A DNA stretch of 50,895 nt. Origin: CALGLS01 sp047626155 (lineage in GTDB: Bacteria > Bacteroidota > Bacteroidia > Chitinophagales > Saprospiraceae). The first letter of the stretch is position 1. The number at the start of each line of letters is the position of its first letter. A program made the position numbers and the translations under genes. Shown in pieces: positions 24,465 through 31,915 of this stretch. Where the stretch lies: assembly GCA_047626155.1 (NCBI GenBank), contig JBLHRR010000022.1, forward strand, positions 1 through 50,895, in the 5' to 3' direction. The notes under the pieces are model-generated. The model worked only from the letters and a program-made list of their open reading frames with translations. It was not told the origin of the DNA and searched no databases.

Positions 24465-25568
24465 TTACTTCTTTGCTTTCTTTCCCTCTTTTGCTTCAGC
24501 AGGCACTTCTTCTCCTCTCGCAGCGGCAGCAGCAGATACTTCTGGTTCCTCTACATCAGCAGCGTCGCCACTTACGGCAAGTTTGATGCGCTCTTCTATT
24601 TCCAGTGCTACTTCCGGATTGTCTTCGAGGAAGTTCTTAGCAGCTTCTCTACCTTGTGCTATTTTTGTACCGCTGTAGCTATACCAAGAACCGCTCTTTT
24701 CTATGATGTCATAATCAACCCCCATGTCTACGATTTCTCCGTTTTTGGAAATACCCTCGCCGTACATAATGTCAAAGATGGCAATACGGAATGGAGGAGC
24801 TAATTTATTTTTCACTACTTTCACTTTCACGTGGTTACCAACAACGTTTCCTTCTTTGTCTTTGATGGCAGATCCACTCTTACGAATATCCAAACGGATA
24901 GAAGCATAGAACTTCAAAGCATTACCACCAGTAGTTGTTTCCGGGTTACCGAACATCACACCGATCTTCTCACGAAGCTGGTTGATAAATACACAGCAAC
25001 ATCCCGTTTGACCGATGATACCAGTCAGCTTACGCATGGCCTGAGACATCAAACGTGCCTGAAGTCCCATTTTAGAATCTCCCATCTCCCCTTCTATCTC
25101 AGCTCTTGGTACCAAAGCGGCAACCGAGTCAATTACGACCATATCAATGGCTCCGGAACGGATAAGGTTTTCTGTGATTTCTAAAGCTTGCTCTCCGTTA
25201 TCTGGTTGAGAAATTAATAGGTTAGCAGTGTCTACTCCAAGCGCTTCAGCATAGAAACGGTCAAAGGCGTGCTCAGCATCTATAAAAGCTGCAATACCCC
25301 CTTGCTTCTGACATTCTGCAATGGCGTGAATGGCTAATGTCGTTTTACCAGAAGATTCTGGTCCGTAGATTTCTACAACACGACCTTTTGGAAACCCTTG
25401 AATGCCGAGTGCAATATCAAGGCTTAAAGAGCCAGAAGGAATGGTTTCTGCATCGACGACTTGTTTGTCGCCTAATTTCATAACGATGCCTTTTCCATAA
25501 GATTTTTCAAGACGTTCGAGTGTGGACTTTAGCACTTTTTGCTTATCTTCTGCTGTATTTTTAGCCAT
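24465..25568 (-). CDS. recA: Recombinase RecA
   Basis: A 367-aa RecA with the standard layout: N-terminal oligomerisation helix, Walker A GPESSGKTT at 69-77, the conserved EAFDRFY-type segment (FIDAEHAFDRFYAE), Walker B VVIDSVAALVPRAEIEGEMGD with the L1 loop, loop L2 around NQLREKIGVMFGNPETTTGG, and a variable acidic-then-basic tail (EEVPAEAKEGKKAKK). It pairs homologous DNA strands and triggers LexA-type self-cleavage. The upstream region has a consensus promoter whose -33 box overlaps a perfect 7-1-7 palindrome, which would suit a repressor such as LexA. Confidence 0.99.
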   Translation of the reverse strand: MAKNTAEDKQKVLKSTLERLEKSYGKGIVMKLGDKQVVDAETIPSGSLSLDIALGIQGFPKGRVVEIYGPESSGKTTLAIHAIAECQKQGGIAAFIDAEHAFDRFYAEALGVDTANLLISQPDNGEQALEITENLIRSGAIDMVVIDSVAALVPRAEIEGEMGDSKMGLQARLMSQAMRKLTGIIGQTGCCCVFINQLREKIGVMFGNPETTTGGNALKFYASIRLDIRKSGSAIKDKEGNVVGNHVKVKVVKNKLAPPFRIAIFDIMYGEGISKNGEIVDMGVDYDIIEKSGSWYSYSGTKIAQGREAAKNFLEDNPEVALEIEERIKLAVSGDAADVEEPEVSAAAAARGEEVPAEAKEGKKAKK

Positions 25569-25648
25569 AATAATTAATTTTAGCGATTTGTTAGTTAAAT
25601 AATGTGGAGTCTGTTAAAAAATAAAACAACTTTTTGCTTTTGATGACA

Positions 25649-25679
25649 CAAATATAAACGAATTGTTTTTTAAAACAAA
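25649..25679 (-). promoter_or_regulatory. recA promoter
   Basis: Reverse strand: TTTG (25679-25676), 19-base spacer, TATATTTG (25656-25649), an exact consensus match. Transcription would start near 25644, leaving a 5' UTR of about 75 nt. Confidence 0.8.
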
Positions 25680-25688
25680 TTATTTGTT
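25674..25688. promoter_or_regulatory. Palindromic operator candidate at the recA -33 box
   Basis: AACAAAT-T-ATTTGTT is a perfect 7-1-7 inverted repeat overlapping the -33 element of the recA promoter. A repressor bound here would block RNA polymerase; a LexA-type SOS repressor is the natural candidate, but no lexA gene is in the window and the site is AT-rich. Upstream, 25689-25910 holds no further feature I can name. Confidence 0.4.
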
Positions 25689-25910
25689 CTTCTTTTTTTA
25701 ATTCTTTTCATTTTTACGCGTACACAGTGTAATCAAAGTAGTTATTATTTATTGATTTATGGCGAAAATACATACTTTTAGCTCAATTTGTTTGTTTTAA
25801 AATAATTAACAAAAGGCTACAGTTAACGTCTTTAAAGTGTAAATTATACTCATTTTGTGTAAACAGTGGTTTACCTAATCAGCTTAAAGGACCTTTAGAA
25901 ACTCCCCCAT

Positions 25911-25952
25911 AAAAAAGCCATTTGCAGTTTTATTACTACAAATGGCTTTTTT
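25911..25952 (-). terminator. Terminator after the TPR protein gene
   Basis: AAAAAAGCCATTTG (25911-25924) pairs with CAAATGGCTTTTTT (25939-25952). It lies 22 nt past the stop of the reverse-strand TPR gene and would also stop transcripts on the other strand. Confidence 0.88.
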
Positions 25953-25973
25953 ACCAACAATAAAACCAAGGTC

Positions 25974-27014
25974 TTACTTCTTCAGAGCTTTCAATAATGC
26001 CGCCGCATCTTTAGAACCCATTTTAGAAGCTTGTTCTAGTCCTTTTCTATATCCACGCTTTCTAGCTCTTTGAAGAGCCAAGCTACGGTGGTATACTTTA
26101 TCGTGATCTGGAATGTTGTCATTGCCTTCTTGCAATGCGATAACTTGATCAAAAGCAGCTACTGCTTCTTCGTATTGCTCCAGTTCTATTAATGTTTTGC
26201 CATATTGGAACCAAACCATCCTTCTCCATTTGAAATTAGGATTGTCTGGTTTGAATTTTCTATTACAAAAGAACTTGAAGTCAGGAGCTGCTTCTTTGAA
26301 CTGCCCCAATTGAATATGTGTCATTCCTTTTTGGCGACGTGCCTGCCAATAGATTGCTTCCAAAGGAATAGAAGTTTTAACCGCAGAAGCAAAATCAGCA
26401 ATAGCTCCTTCTTTATCTTTCAACTTTAGCTTTACGTTTGCTCTTCCATAGAAAGGTTCTGCGTTGCTATTGGCCAATTCAATACTCTTAGAGTAATCAT
26501 AGACCGCTTCGTTATAATTTTTCAATAAGAAATTGACATGGCCTCTTCTTTCGTAGGCTTGAGCATGACGCTCATATTTATCAATGGCCCGGTTGAGTGC
26601 TTTCATTGCTTCCCCTTCCATACCTTTTGAGTTGCTTAGTTCGCGTCCTTTAAGAAAAGCTTGCACCGCAGAACGTTCGCTTTTAGGCTCAACGATACCA
26701 TGTCGAAGAATTTTCCCCTCTTCGGTCATCCAACCACCTAGGTTGCCAGAAACTGCAAACTGGGCAACGTATTCTAGAATATCCATCGTATTACGCCAGC
26801 TTTTCTCCGATCCTTGTGGGATTACCGTTCTAACCACATTAAGAGAATAAGTTGCCTCATCGAAGATATCTTCTTCTTCGAGGAGTACATCCGATTTGTA
26901 ATAATTCTCCAATCGGTGTTGGTACATCTTAAGAACTTTGTCGTAGCTCCTGGAGGTCCCAAATTCTAGTCGGCCCTTGAAGATTGATTTGTAAACCATT
27001 TTGTAGTAAGTCAT
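25974..27014 (-). CDS. Tetratricopeptide-repeat protein of unknown function
   Basis: A 346-aa protein without signal peptide or membrane segment. The C-terminal two thirds are TPR repeats: AQAYERRGHVNFLLKNYNEA, AEPFYGRANVKLKLKDKEGA, IYWQARRQKGMTHIQLGQFK and VWFQYGKTLIELEQYEEA mark four units, ending in a basic helix (RALQRARKRGYRKGL-like). The first 110 residues look helical and contain no motif I know. TPR proteins act as assembly scaffolds, so a partner-binding role is likely, but no partner is evident. A clear terminator follows. The 479-bp upstream gap is AT-rich with several hairpins. Confidence 0.8.
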   Translation of the reverse strand: MTYYKMVYKSIFKGRLEFGTSRSYDKVLKMYQHRLENYYKSDVLLEEEDIFDEATYSLNVVRTVIPQGSEKSWRNTMDILEYVAQFAVSGNLGGWMTEEGKILRHGIVEPKSERSAVQAFLKGRELSNSKGMEGEAMKALNRAIDKYERHAQAYERRGHVNFLLKNYNEAVYDYSKSIELANSNAEPFYGRANVKLKLKDKEGAIADFASAVKTSIPLEAIYWQARRQKGMTHIQLGQFKEAAPDFKFFCNRKFKPDNPNFKWRRMVWFQYGKTLIELEQYEEAVAAFDQVIALQEGNDNIPDHDKVYHRSLALQRARKRGYRKGLEQASKMGSKDAAALLKALKK

Positions 27015-27493
27015 CTTGTTGCTGCTTTAGAGTATTAGGAAAATAGAATTCCAGTGAGATAGCAGCTTTGCTGCATTAAATTTTTAAAAAACAATATTAT
27101 AGCTCTCGACTGGGTGCAGCTACTCTATTTAGAGTATAATTAATAAAGGTTTCTCTTTGGCAAGTGTTACAAGTCTAGTGTATATAAAGGATTCCCCCCT
27201 GTAAATATTGCATTAGGCCGAGCCTGGTTGAGTTACAACCTGGCACCACACACAGTTCTCTCATAGTCGATAAAAAACGTTAGGCTAATATCCAAAGCCT
27301 AGTTGATGGGATCTTCCTGTTTAAAATAGATATAAAACGGATAACAAAAATCGCTATTTTTTTTGGTAAAATCAAGACTTTTTAATTAAGAAAAATAAAA
27401 AAGCTCAAATTTTATTTATTATATACGACAAAATCGTTATACGGGTTTTGCATGCAAAATTACGATTATGCTTAGAATGTTGTCATTCAGCAG
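27015..27493. other. Intergenic gap with hairpins, no gene
   Basis: Between the TPR gene and the radical SAM gene, both on the reverse strand. Hairpins: TACTCTA-tt-TAGAGTA near 27120-27136, GCC-t-GGTTG-agtta-CAACC-t-GGC (27222-27244, eight pairs with one mismatch) and TAGGCT / AGCCTA near 27281-27302. The rest is AT-rich. A structured 5' leader of the TPR gene is possible; no known riboswitch or RNA family is recognised. Confidence 0.35.
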
Positions 27494-28519
27494 TCAAAAC
27501 CAGACTTTACAGCCTTCTGTGCAATTATTACAAATATCGATTTTATCTCTTCCTTGTAATAATTGTGACCGGAATTGATGGAATAGTTTACCAAACCAAA
27601 GTGTCTTAAAAGAATGGTCTTTCAAGTCACCCAAGCGATGTGTCGCGTCCTTATCAAAACAACAAGGTACTACTAAGCCGTCCCAGGTAATAACGCAGGA
27701 ATGCCAGAGCTTCCAGCATTGATTCAAAAGTTTATTTTTCACCTCATAGGTGCCATCATCCCGCTTTCGGTATCGGGCATATTGATCTAAGGTAGGAATC
27801 AGAGGGTTGCCATTCTTATAATCGTAAACCTGAGCTGTTTTCAACTTCACTTCGTCAATTCCGATTTCTTTAGCCAGGTGATATATTTCCTTAATTTGAT
27901 GTTCATTAGGACGGACTACTAAAAATTGAAAAATAAGATGTGGGGTCTTTGAATTCATTTCTTTCTTCCACTTCACCACGTTTCGAGCACCTTCCAGTAC
28001 TGTTTCCAGTTTACCCCCAATTCTATAATTTTCATAAGTCTCCTGTGTTGTGCCGTCTACAGAGATAATCATTCTGTCAAGACCCGACTCAATTGTCTTT
28101 TTAGCATTTTCATTATTCAGAAAATGACCATTAGTAGAAGTAATGGTATATATTCCTTTGTCATGAGCATATTTAACCATGTCCAAGAACTTAGGATTGA
28201 TATATGGTTCTCCCTGAAAATAAAAAATCAAATACATCAACTCCCGATACAGTTCGTCTATTGTTTTTCTGAAAAAATTTTCCTTTAAATTGCCCACGGG
28301 GCGAGAAAAAGACCGAAGTCCGCTAGGACATTCGGGACAGCGTAGGTTACAAGCAGTAGTGGGTTCTATAGAAATAGTAATGGGTGTTCCCCACTGAACG
28401 GGCCTACCAAGCCATTGGGTGACATAATAGGATGACAGTACTTTAGTGGCATTCCAGATACGCGCAGGTCTTTGCTTGAGCAAAAAATTGAGACTGTCGT
28501 TAAAATAGATTTTCAGCAT
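27494..28519 (-). CDS. Radical SAM/SPASM domain protein
   Basis: A 341-aa radical S-adenosylmethionine enzyme. Cys57, Cys61 and Cys64 in TTACNLRCPECPSG hold the core 4Fe-4S cluster that cleaves SAM. The C-terminal third has the extra cysteines of a SPASM domain: CWKLWHSC, VVPCC and CNNCTEGC, for auxiliary clusters. SPASM proteins modify peptides or proteins or mature quinohaemoproteins; no precursor peptide or partner gene lies close by, so the substrate is unknown. A TACTTTTG box sits four bases before the ATG, which points to a leaderless mRNA. Confidence 0.9.
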   Translation of the reverse strand: MLKIYFNDSLNFLLKQRPARIWNATKVLSSYYVTQWLGRPVQWGTPITISIEPTTACNLRCPECPSGLRSFSRPVGNLKENFFRKTIDELYRELMYLIFYFQGEPYINPKFLDMVKYAHDKGIYTITSTNGHFLNNENAKKTIESGLDRMIISVDGTTQETYENYRIGGKLETVLEGARNVVKWKKEMNSKTPHLIFQFLVVRPNEHQIKEIYHLAKEIGIDEVKLKTAQVYDYKNGNPLIPTLDQYARYRKRDDGTYEVKNKLLNQCWKLWHSCVITWDGLVVPCCFDKDATHRLGDLKDHSFKTLWFGKLFHQFRSQLLQGRDKIDICNNCTEGCKVWF

Positions 28520-28523
28520 ACAA

Positions 28524-28531
28524 CAAAAGTA
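28524..28531 (-). promoter_or_regulatory. -7 box directly before the radical SAM gene (TACTTTTG)
   Basis: Reverse strand TACTTTTG, then TTGT, then the ATG at 28519. The distance would put the transcription start on or next to the start codon. No TTTG is seen at the -33 spacing. Confidence 0.45.
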
Positions 28532-28776
28532 CGGAATCTTATAAGAGTAGATTCATTTGAAGAAGGATAATAAGAGATAGAAGCCAATCAGGAACTAGAG
28601 CCCGTATCTCTAATTCCTCTCTCTAAAAAAGTAATTCTGAAAGTTCTGATGCTATGAATAATGGAATTACGATTTTATTTCGTTTGTAAAATACCTCAAA
28701 TAGAGCATTGATCGTTGAGGCCAATGATTGTACATTTACCATCCAATAGAGAAAGAATAAGACTTTCTGATTTTAT

Positions 28777-28941
28777 AAGCACTTTCCCCTTTTTACGCAT
28801 CCATACTATTTTGACAAAAAGTTGAACCAACAGCTACTGTTGGTCAAATGATGATATACTTCTGACCAGATAAAGGGGCTGAGTGGCAACACCAGCTCCT
28901 TTGTCGTTTTTAGTTAGTATACTCTAGTAAGGGAGGTGCTT
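28777..28941 (+). ncRNA. Candidate structured RNA upstream of the pth genes
   Basis: A gene-free stretch of 165 nt folds as a closed unit. Outer stem: AAGCAC (28777-28782) with GTGCTT (28936-28941), continued by CCC/GGG and TT/AA; then ATACT (28803) with AGTAT (28916). Two hairpins lie inside: TTGA-a-CCAACAG-cta-CTGTTGG-TCAA (28822-28847) and AAAGGGGCTG-a-GTG-gcaa-CAC-CAGCTCCTTT (28872-28902), the latter closed by a GNRA tetraloop (GCAA) and followed by a T-rich stretch. A TTG-N20-TACATTTA promoter-like pair lies near 28707-28738. The last hairpin might also be a terminator. I recognise no known RNA family; the strand is chosen from the promoter and the tetraloop. Confidence 0.5.
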
Positions 28942-29057
28942 TGACGAATTTCTTATTTTTAATGTTCCTAAATTAAACCTTCAACTCTCCCTCTGTTGCT
29001 ATATGACCGCTTTTGAAGAATCTTTTTCATTTGTCAAAGAAGGACAAGACAAAGCCT

Positions 29058-29065
29058 TACCTTTG
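29058..29065 (+). promoter_or_regulatory. -7 box directly before the first pth gene (TACCTTTG)
   Basis: TACCTTTG, then CTTC, then the ATG at 29070. A TTTG at 29030-29033 is 24 nt upstream, a little beyond the usual 19-21. If used, it gives a leaderless transcript and supports the ATG at 29070. Confidence 0.45.
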
Positions 29066-29069
29066 CTTC

Positions 29070-29696
29070 ATGATAAATTGGCTAAAAAATCTGTTCTCTC
29101 CAAAGCAATCGGAACCAGAAATAGAACAGGATCCTAAGAAATATTTAATTGCTGGATTGGGCAACATCGGTGGGGAATATGAAAATACTCGTCATAATAT
29201 TGGCTTCGATATTATTGACTATTTGGTGGAAGAACATAACCTAACCTTTGATAGTCGGGGCTATGCTTTTTATGCAAAGTTGAAGATTGAAGATTATACG
29301 TTCATTTTAATTAAACCAACTACTTATATGAACGTAAGTGGGAAGGCAGTTAGTTATTGGATGGAAAGAGAGAAAATCGGAGTAGAGAACCTGCTGGTGA
29401 TAATTGATGATTTGAATATTAATTTTGGTCGTCTTCGCATGCGTGGCAAAGGTTCAGATGGCGGGCACAACGGTTTAAAGCACATCAATGCTACTTTGGG
29501 GACTAAGGAATATACCCGCTTGCGTTTTGGTATTGGTAACGAATTTGGAAAAGGACAACAAATCAATTACGTAATAGGAGAATGGTCTGTGGAAGAGCAA
29601 AAAACCTTATCTGCTCTAGTGAGAAAATCCGCGGAAATGGTAAAGGGGTTTGGGACCTTGGGGCTGTCAGGGACAATGTCTAAATACAATAATTAA
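29070..29696 (+). CDS. pth: Peptidyl-tRNA hydrolase, first of two adjacent copies
   Basis: With the ATG at 29070 the protein has 208 aa; an in-frame TTG at 29013 would add 19 residues and is less likely. After a 24-residue extension (MINWLKNLFSPKQSEPEIEQ and following) the Pth core begins at KYLIAGLGN. Active-site residues are intact: Asn32 in GLGN, the catalytic His42 in NTRHNIGF, Asn in TTYMNVSG, Asp in IIDDLN and Asn in GGHNGL. The enzyme releases peptides from peptidyl-tRNA dropped by ribosomes. A second pth gene starts three bases after its stop; by eye the cores are about 55-60% identical. The N-terminal extension is the main difference. Confidence 0.95.
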   Translation: MINWLKNLFSPKQSEPEIEQDPKKYLIAGLGNIGGEYENTRHNIGFDIIDYLVEEHNLTFDSRGYAFYAKLKIEDYTFILIKPTTYMNVSGKAVSYWMEREKIGVENLLVIIDDLNINFGRLRMRGKGSDGGHNGLKHINATLGTKEYTRLRFGIGNEFGKGQQINYVIGEWSVEEQKTLSALVRKSAEMVKGFGTLGLSGTMSKYNN

Positions 29697-29699
29697 GAA

Positions 29700-30260
29700 A
29701 TGAAATACCTAATAGCCGGCCTGGGCAACATAGGCGCTGAATACGACAACACTCGCCACAACGTAGGCTTTGGTGTAATAGAATTGTTAGCTAAAGAAAA
29801 AGATCTCGTTTTTAAAGAAGGTGGTAATGGTTTGACAGCGATTTACAAACACAAAGGGCGGACTTTTATTTTGCTTAAGCCAACTACCTACATGAACCTC
29901 AGCGGAAAGGCGGTGAACTATTGGCTTCAAAAAGAAAAGATCAAAGTAGAAAACTTATTGGTCGTAGTGGATGATCTAAACCTTGCCTTTGGAACCGTTC
30001 GTATTTTTGGCAAAGGCTCCGATGGCGGACACAATGGCCTGAAAGACATAGGCAAGGTATTGGGTAATAATAAATACGCCCGCATTCGTCTCGGCATCGG
30101 TAATCCAGCCCAGAAAGGAGAACATGTAAACCATGTGTTAGGAGAGTGGTCTTTGGAGCAAAAGGAAGACTTGCCAAAGTTGTTGAAAAAGGCTACAGGA
30201 ATAGCGAAGAGCTTCGGAACAATAGGACTCTCTTTTACGATGAAGCAATTTAATAAGTAA
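29700..30260 (+). CDS. pth: Peptidyl-tRNA hydrolase, second copy
   Basis: A 186-aa Pth without extension. Residue numbers match the E. coli enzyme closely: Asn10 in GLGN, catalytic His20 in NTRHNVGF, Asn66 in TTYMNLSG, the Asp pair at 91-92 in VVDDLN and Asn112 in GGHNGL, so it should be active. Three bases separate it from the first copy, which implies a shared transcript. The two proteins differ throughout, so this is an old duplication and not an assembly error. The final codons AAG TAA belong to the end sequence (TAAGTAA) of repeat copy E. Confidence 0.95.
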   Translation: MKYLIAGLGNIGAEYDNTRHNVGFGVIELLAKEKDLVFKEGGNGLTAIYKHKGRTFILLKPTTYMNLSGKAVNYWLQKEKIKVENLLVVVDDLNLAFGTVRIFGKGSDGGHNGLKDIGKVLGNNKYARIRLGIGNPAQKGEHVNHVLGEWSLEQKEDLPKLLKKATGIAKSFGTIGLSFTMKQFNK

Positions 30261-30345
30261 TAACAAAAAGTTAACTAAATGAGGGGGGGTAGTGGGCTAA
30301 ACCAGCCCGTTCCGGTCAGCCGGGTTATTTTTTGTGTCTAATAAT
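30254..30345 (-). repeat. Modular palindromic element, copy E
   Basis: Read on the reverse strand: left end TTAGACACAAAAAATAA, a module AACCCGGCTGACCGGAAC followed by GGGCTGGTTTAGCCC (a hairpin), then the right end AGTTAACTTTTTGTTATTAC. The CCGGAAC module is shared with copies F and G; the CACTCTCC loop module is missing. The right end overlaps the stop codon of the second pth gene. Confidence 0.75.
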
Positions 30346-30358
30346 AATGCAAAGCACT

Positions 30359-30750
30359 CCAGGGGGCATTGACATTAGGTAAATAAGAAGATACGCTATG
30401 ATAGCCTGGAGCGATTCCAGTATTGAAAAGGGTATTGTAATCACTATAAAGGCGATATAGTCCCTGACTAAAATCGCCATTGTTAATGAGATAGGGATTA
30501 GGTACTGGTTCGACTTCTACAATATAAGAAGTGGTCTCTTCGGGGGGACTATTGGGTTGAAGGAAGTTGTAGTATTTATTTTTAAATCGGGACTCCAGTT
30601 ATAACTGGCTTGATTTGGAGTCGTCTCTAGTTGTATCGATTCACCGGGACAGGTGTAGATGGAGTCAGAGCTTCCTGCAGCATTGGTCTTCAAAGAAAAG
30701 AAGAGTAGGAGTAAGGGTTGGAATATTAATAGTTTTGCTTCATTTGCCAA
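30359..30750 (-). pseudogene. Frameshifted, truncated remnant of a secreted Ig/PKD-type protein
   Basis: From a TTG at 30750 the first frame encodes a signal-peptide-like start (LLIFQPLLLLFFSLKTNAAG) and an Ig/PKD-like strand, TCPGESIQLETTPNQASYNW, as in adhesin-like type IX cargo of Bacteroidota. The frame stops at 30517. The next frame carries on the sense: EETTSYIVEVEPVPNPYLI, then NNGDFSQG and YSDYN, up to about 30360. The switch falls in a run of six C (six G on + at 30542-30547); seven would restore one frame of about 130 codons. The typical parent protein is far longer, so this is also a 3' truncation. It follows the glycosyltransferase gene with a short overlap. The exact end is uncertain by about 20 bases. 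Confidence 0.6.
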
Positions 30751-31816
30751 GTTGTAACAACTTATTCACGTATGTTGATAAGTCATTGATTCTTTCTTGC
30801 TTTTTTTTTATTTTTTGTGAAAGGACTTTCTTTAAGCCTGTTTTTAACGTTAAGTTCTCTTGTGCCTCCACAACAAACTGTCCCGTCTCTCCAAACAGCC
30901 TCCCCAAATACTCCTGCTCCGTCTGCCCCGGTGTCGGTACTAAAATCGCCCGCTTCCCCAATGCCACCAAATCCATAACCGTGGTGTATCCAGAACGCGC
31001 AATCATTACAGCTGATTTCGCAATAGCCACTTCCAACTCGCTACTCGTCAAATGCCCAACGATACTTACCGTCCCCTCATGCCGGAGTGCGCTTTCATCT
31101 TCTACCAGGCCTCTCACCAGAAGGATTCGATAAGGTAGCTGTAATGCTTGTTCTAGAATTAATTTCTCCAGCCGAGTACGTTGAGGCTCCGGTCCAGACA
31201 AAACTGCGATAGCATCATACTTCTTTTCTAAATCCAATACTTTCATTCTCGAAAGCGGCCCTATATACTGAACGGACTTTATAGGAGAAGGATGTGACAA
31301 CTGACCAGCCAAGCCTGGCGCCTCTTCAAAATCGGGAACCCAACACAAATCAAACCGCTGCAACATCCTTTTATTCCACCAGGCTATGATTTTTTCGGCA
31401 AAAGGAAATGGTGCCATGATATTCAGTTGATGTGTCATGAATACATTATACGTAGATGGAGAAAAGCAACCAAAGCGATTATCAGAAATGATGATTTGAA
31501 TGTCCTGAGTAGCTACCAGATTTTGGATAGCGTCATATTCCTTCCTGATTGCTCGTGCTATTTTGGGTAACTGTAACAATATGTTTACAGTCATGTTGTT
31601 GTAGGGATATCGTACATCATATGCCGGTAGAGGAAAGGCTGGAAGTAAAGGAAACTCTTTTTTTAATAAATCCAAAGCAGCTCCATCAGAGGCAATTATA
31701 ACCTCGACTTCTTTTTTCAATAGACAATTAATAATTGGAATGCAGCGCGTAGCATGACCAAGCCCCCAGTTGAGTGGGGCGACCAAAACCGTCTTTGTAT
31801 TTAATTGCTGTGGCAA
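30740..31816 (-). CDS. MurG-like (GT28-type) glycosyltransferase
   Basis: A 358-aa GT-B fold glycosyltransferase. The N-terminal VLVAPLNWGLGHATRCIPI resembles the donor/acceptor loop of MurG and of diacylglycerol glycosyltransferases (GxGH), and the C-terminal half has AVLSGPEPQRTRLEK, ARSGYTTVMDLVALGKRAILVPTPGQTEQEYLG, the family 28 nucleotide-sugar-binding segment. It probably transfers a sugar to a lipid or envelope acceptor; it is not MurG itself because the MurG-specific blocks are absent. The start is TTG at 31816; no ATG is available before the conserved block. It diverges from dadA with about 100 bp between. Confidence 0.85.
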   Translation of the reverse strand: MPQQLNTKTVLVAPLNWGLGHATRCIPIINCLLKKEVEVIIASDGAALDLLKKEFPLLPAFPLPAYDVRYPYNNMTVNILLQLPKIARAIRKEYDAIQNLVATQDIQIIISDNRFGCFSPSTYNVFMTHQLNIMAPFPFAEKIIAWWNKRMLQRFDLCWVPDFEEAPGLAGQLSHPSPIKSVQYIGPLSRMKVLDLEKKYDAIAVLSGPEPQRTRLEKLILEQALQLPYRILLVRGLVEDESALRHEGTVSIVGHLTSSELEVAIAKSAVMIARSGYTTVMDLVALGKRAILVPTPGQTEQEYLGRLFGETGQFVVEAQENLTLKTGLKKVLSQKIKKKQERINDLSTYVNKLLQLGK

Positions 31817-31915
31817 AATAGAAATTGGATTAATTTATTTATCTTCATCCTTGGAGACTCACTATTTAGTGGCTTCCTAAAGGTACAGAAATAGTGTAAA
31901 CTTAAAATAGATTCA

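Noticed and set aside
27015..28941. Structured gaps as tmRNA, RNase P, SRP RNA, 6S or a tRNA
   Set aside because: I looked for the hallmark sequences (GGTTCGA T-arms, the SRP tetraloop region, RNase P CR motifs, tmRNA ends) and found none, so no known name is given.
29070..30260. Tandem pth genes as an assembly duplication
   Set aside because: The two coding sequences differ throughout at the DNA and protein level and have different N-termini.
30615..31133. 172-aa forward ORF across the glycosyltransferase 3' end
   Set aside because: It is antisense to a clear GT-B glycosyltransferase and has a biased, non-protein-like composition.
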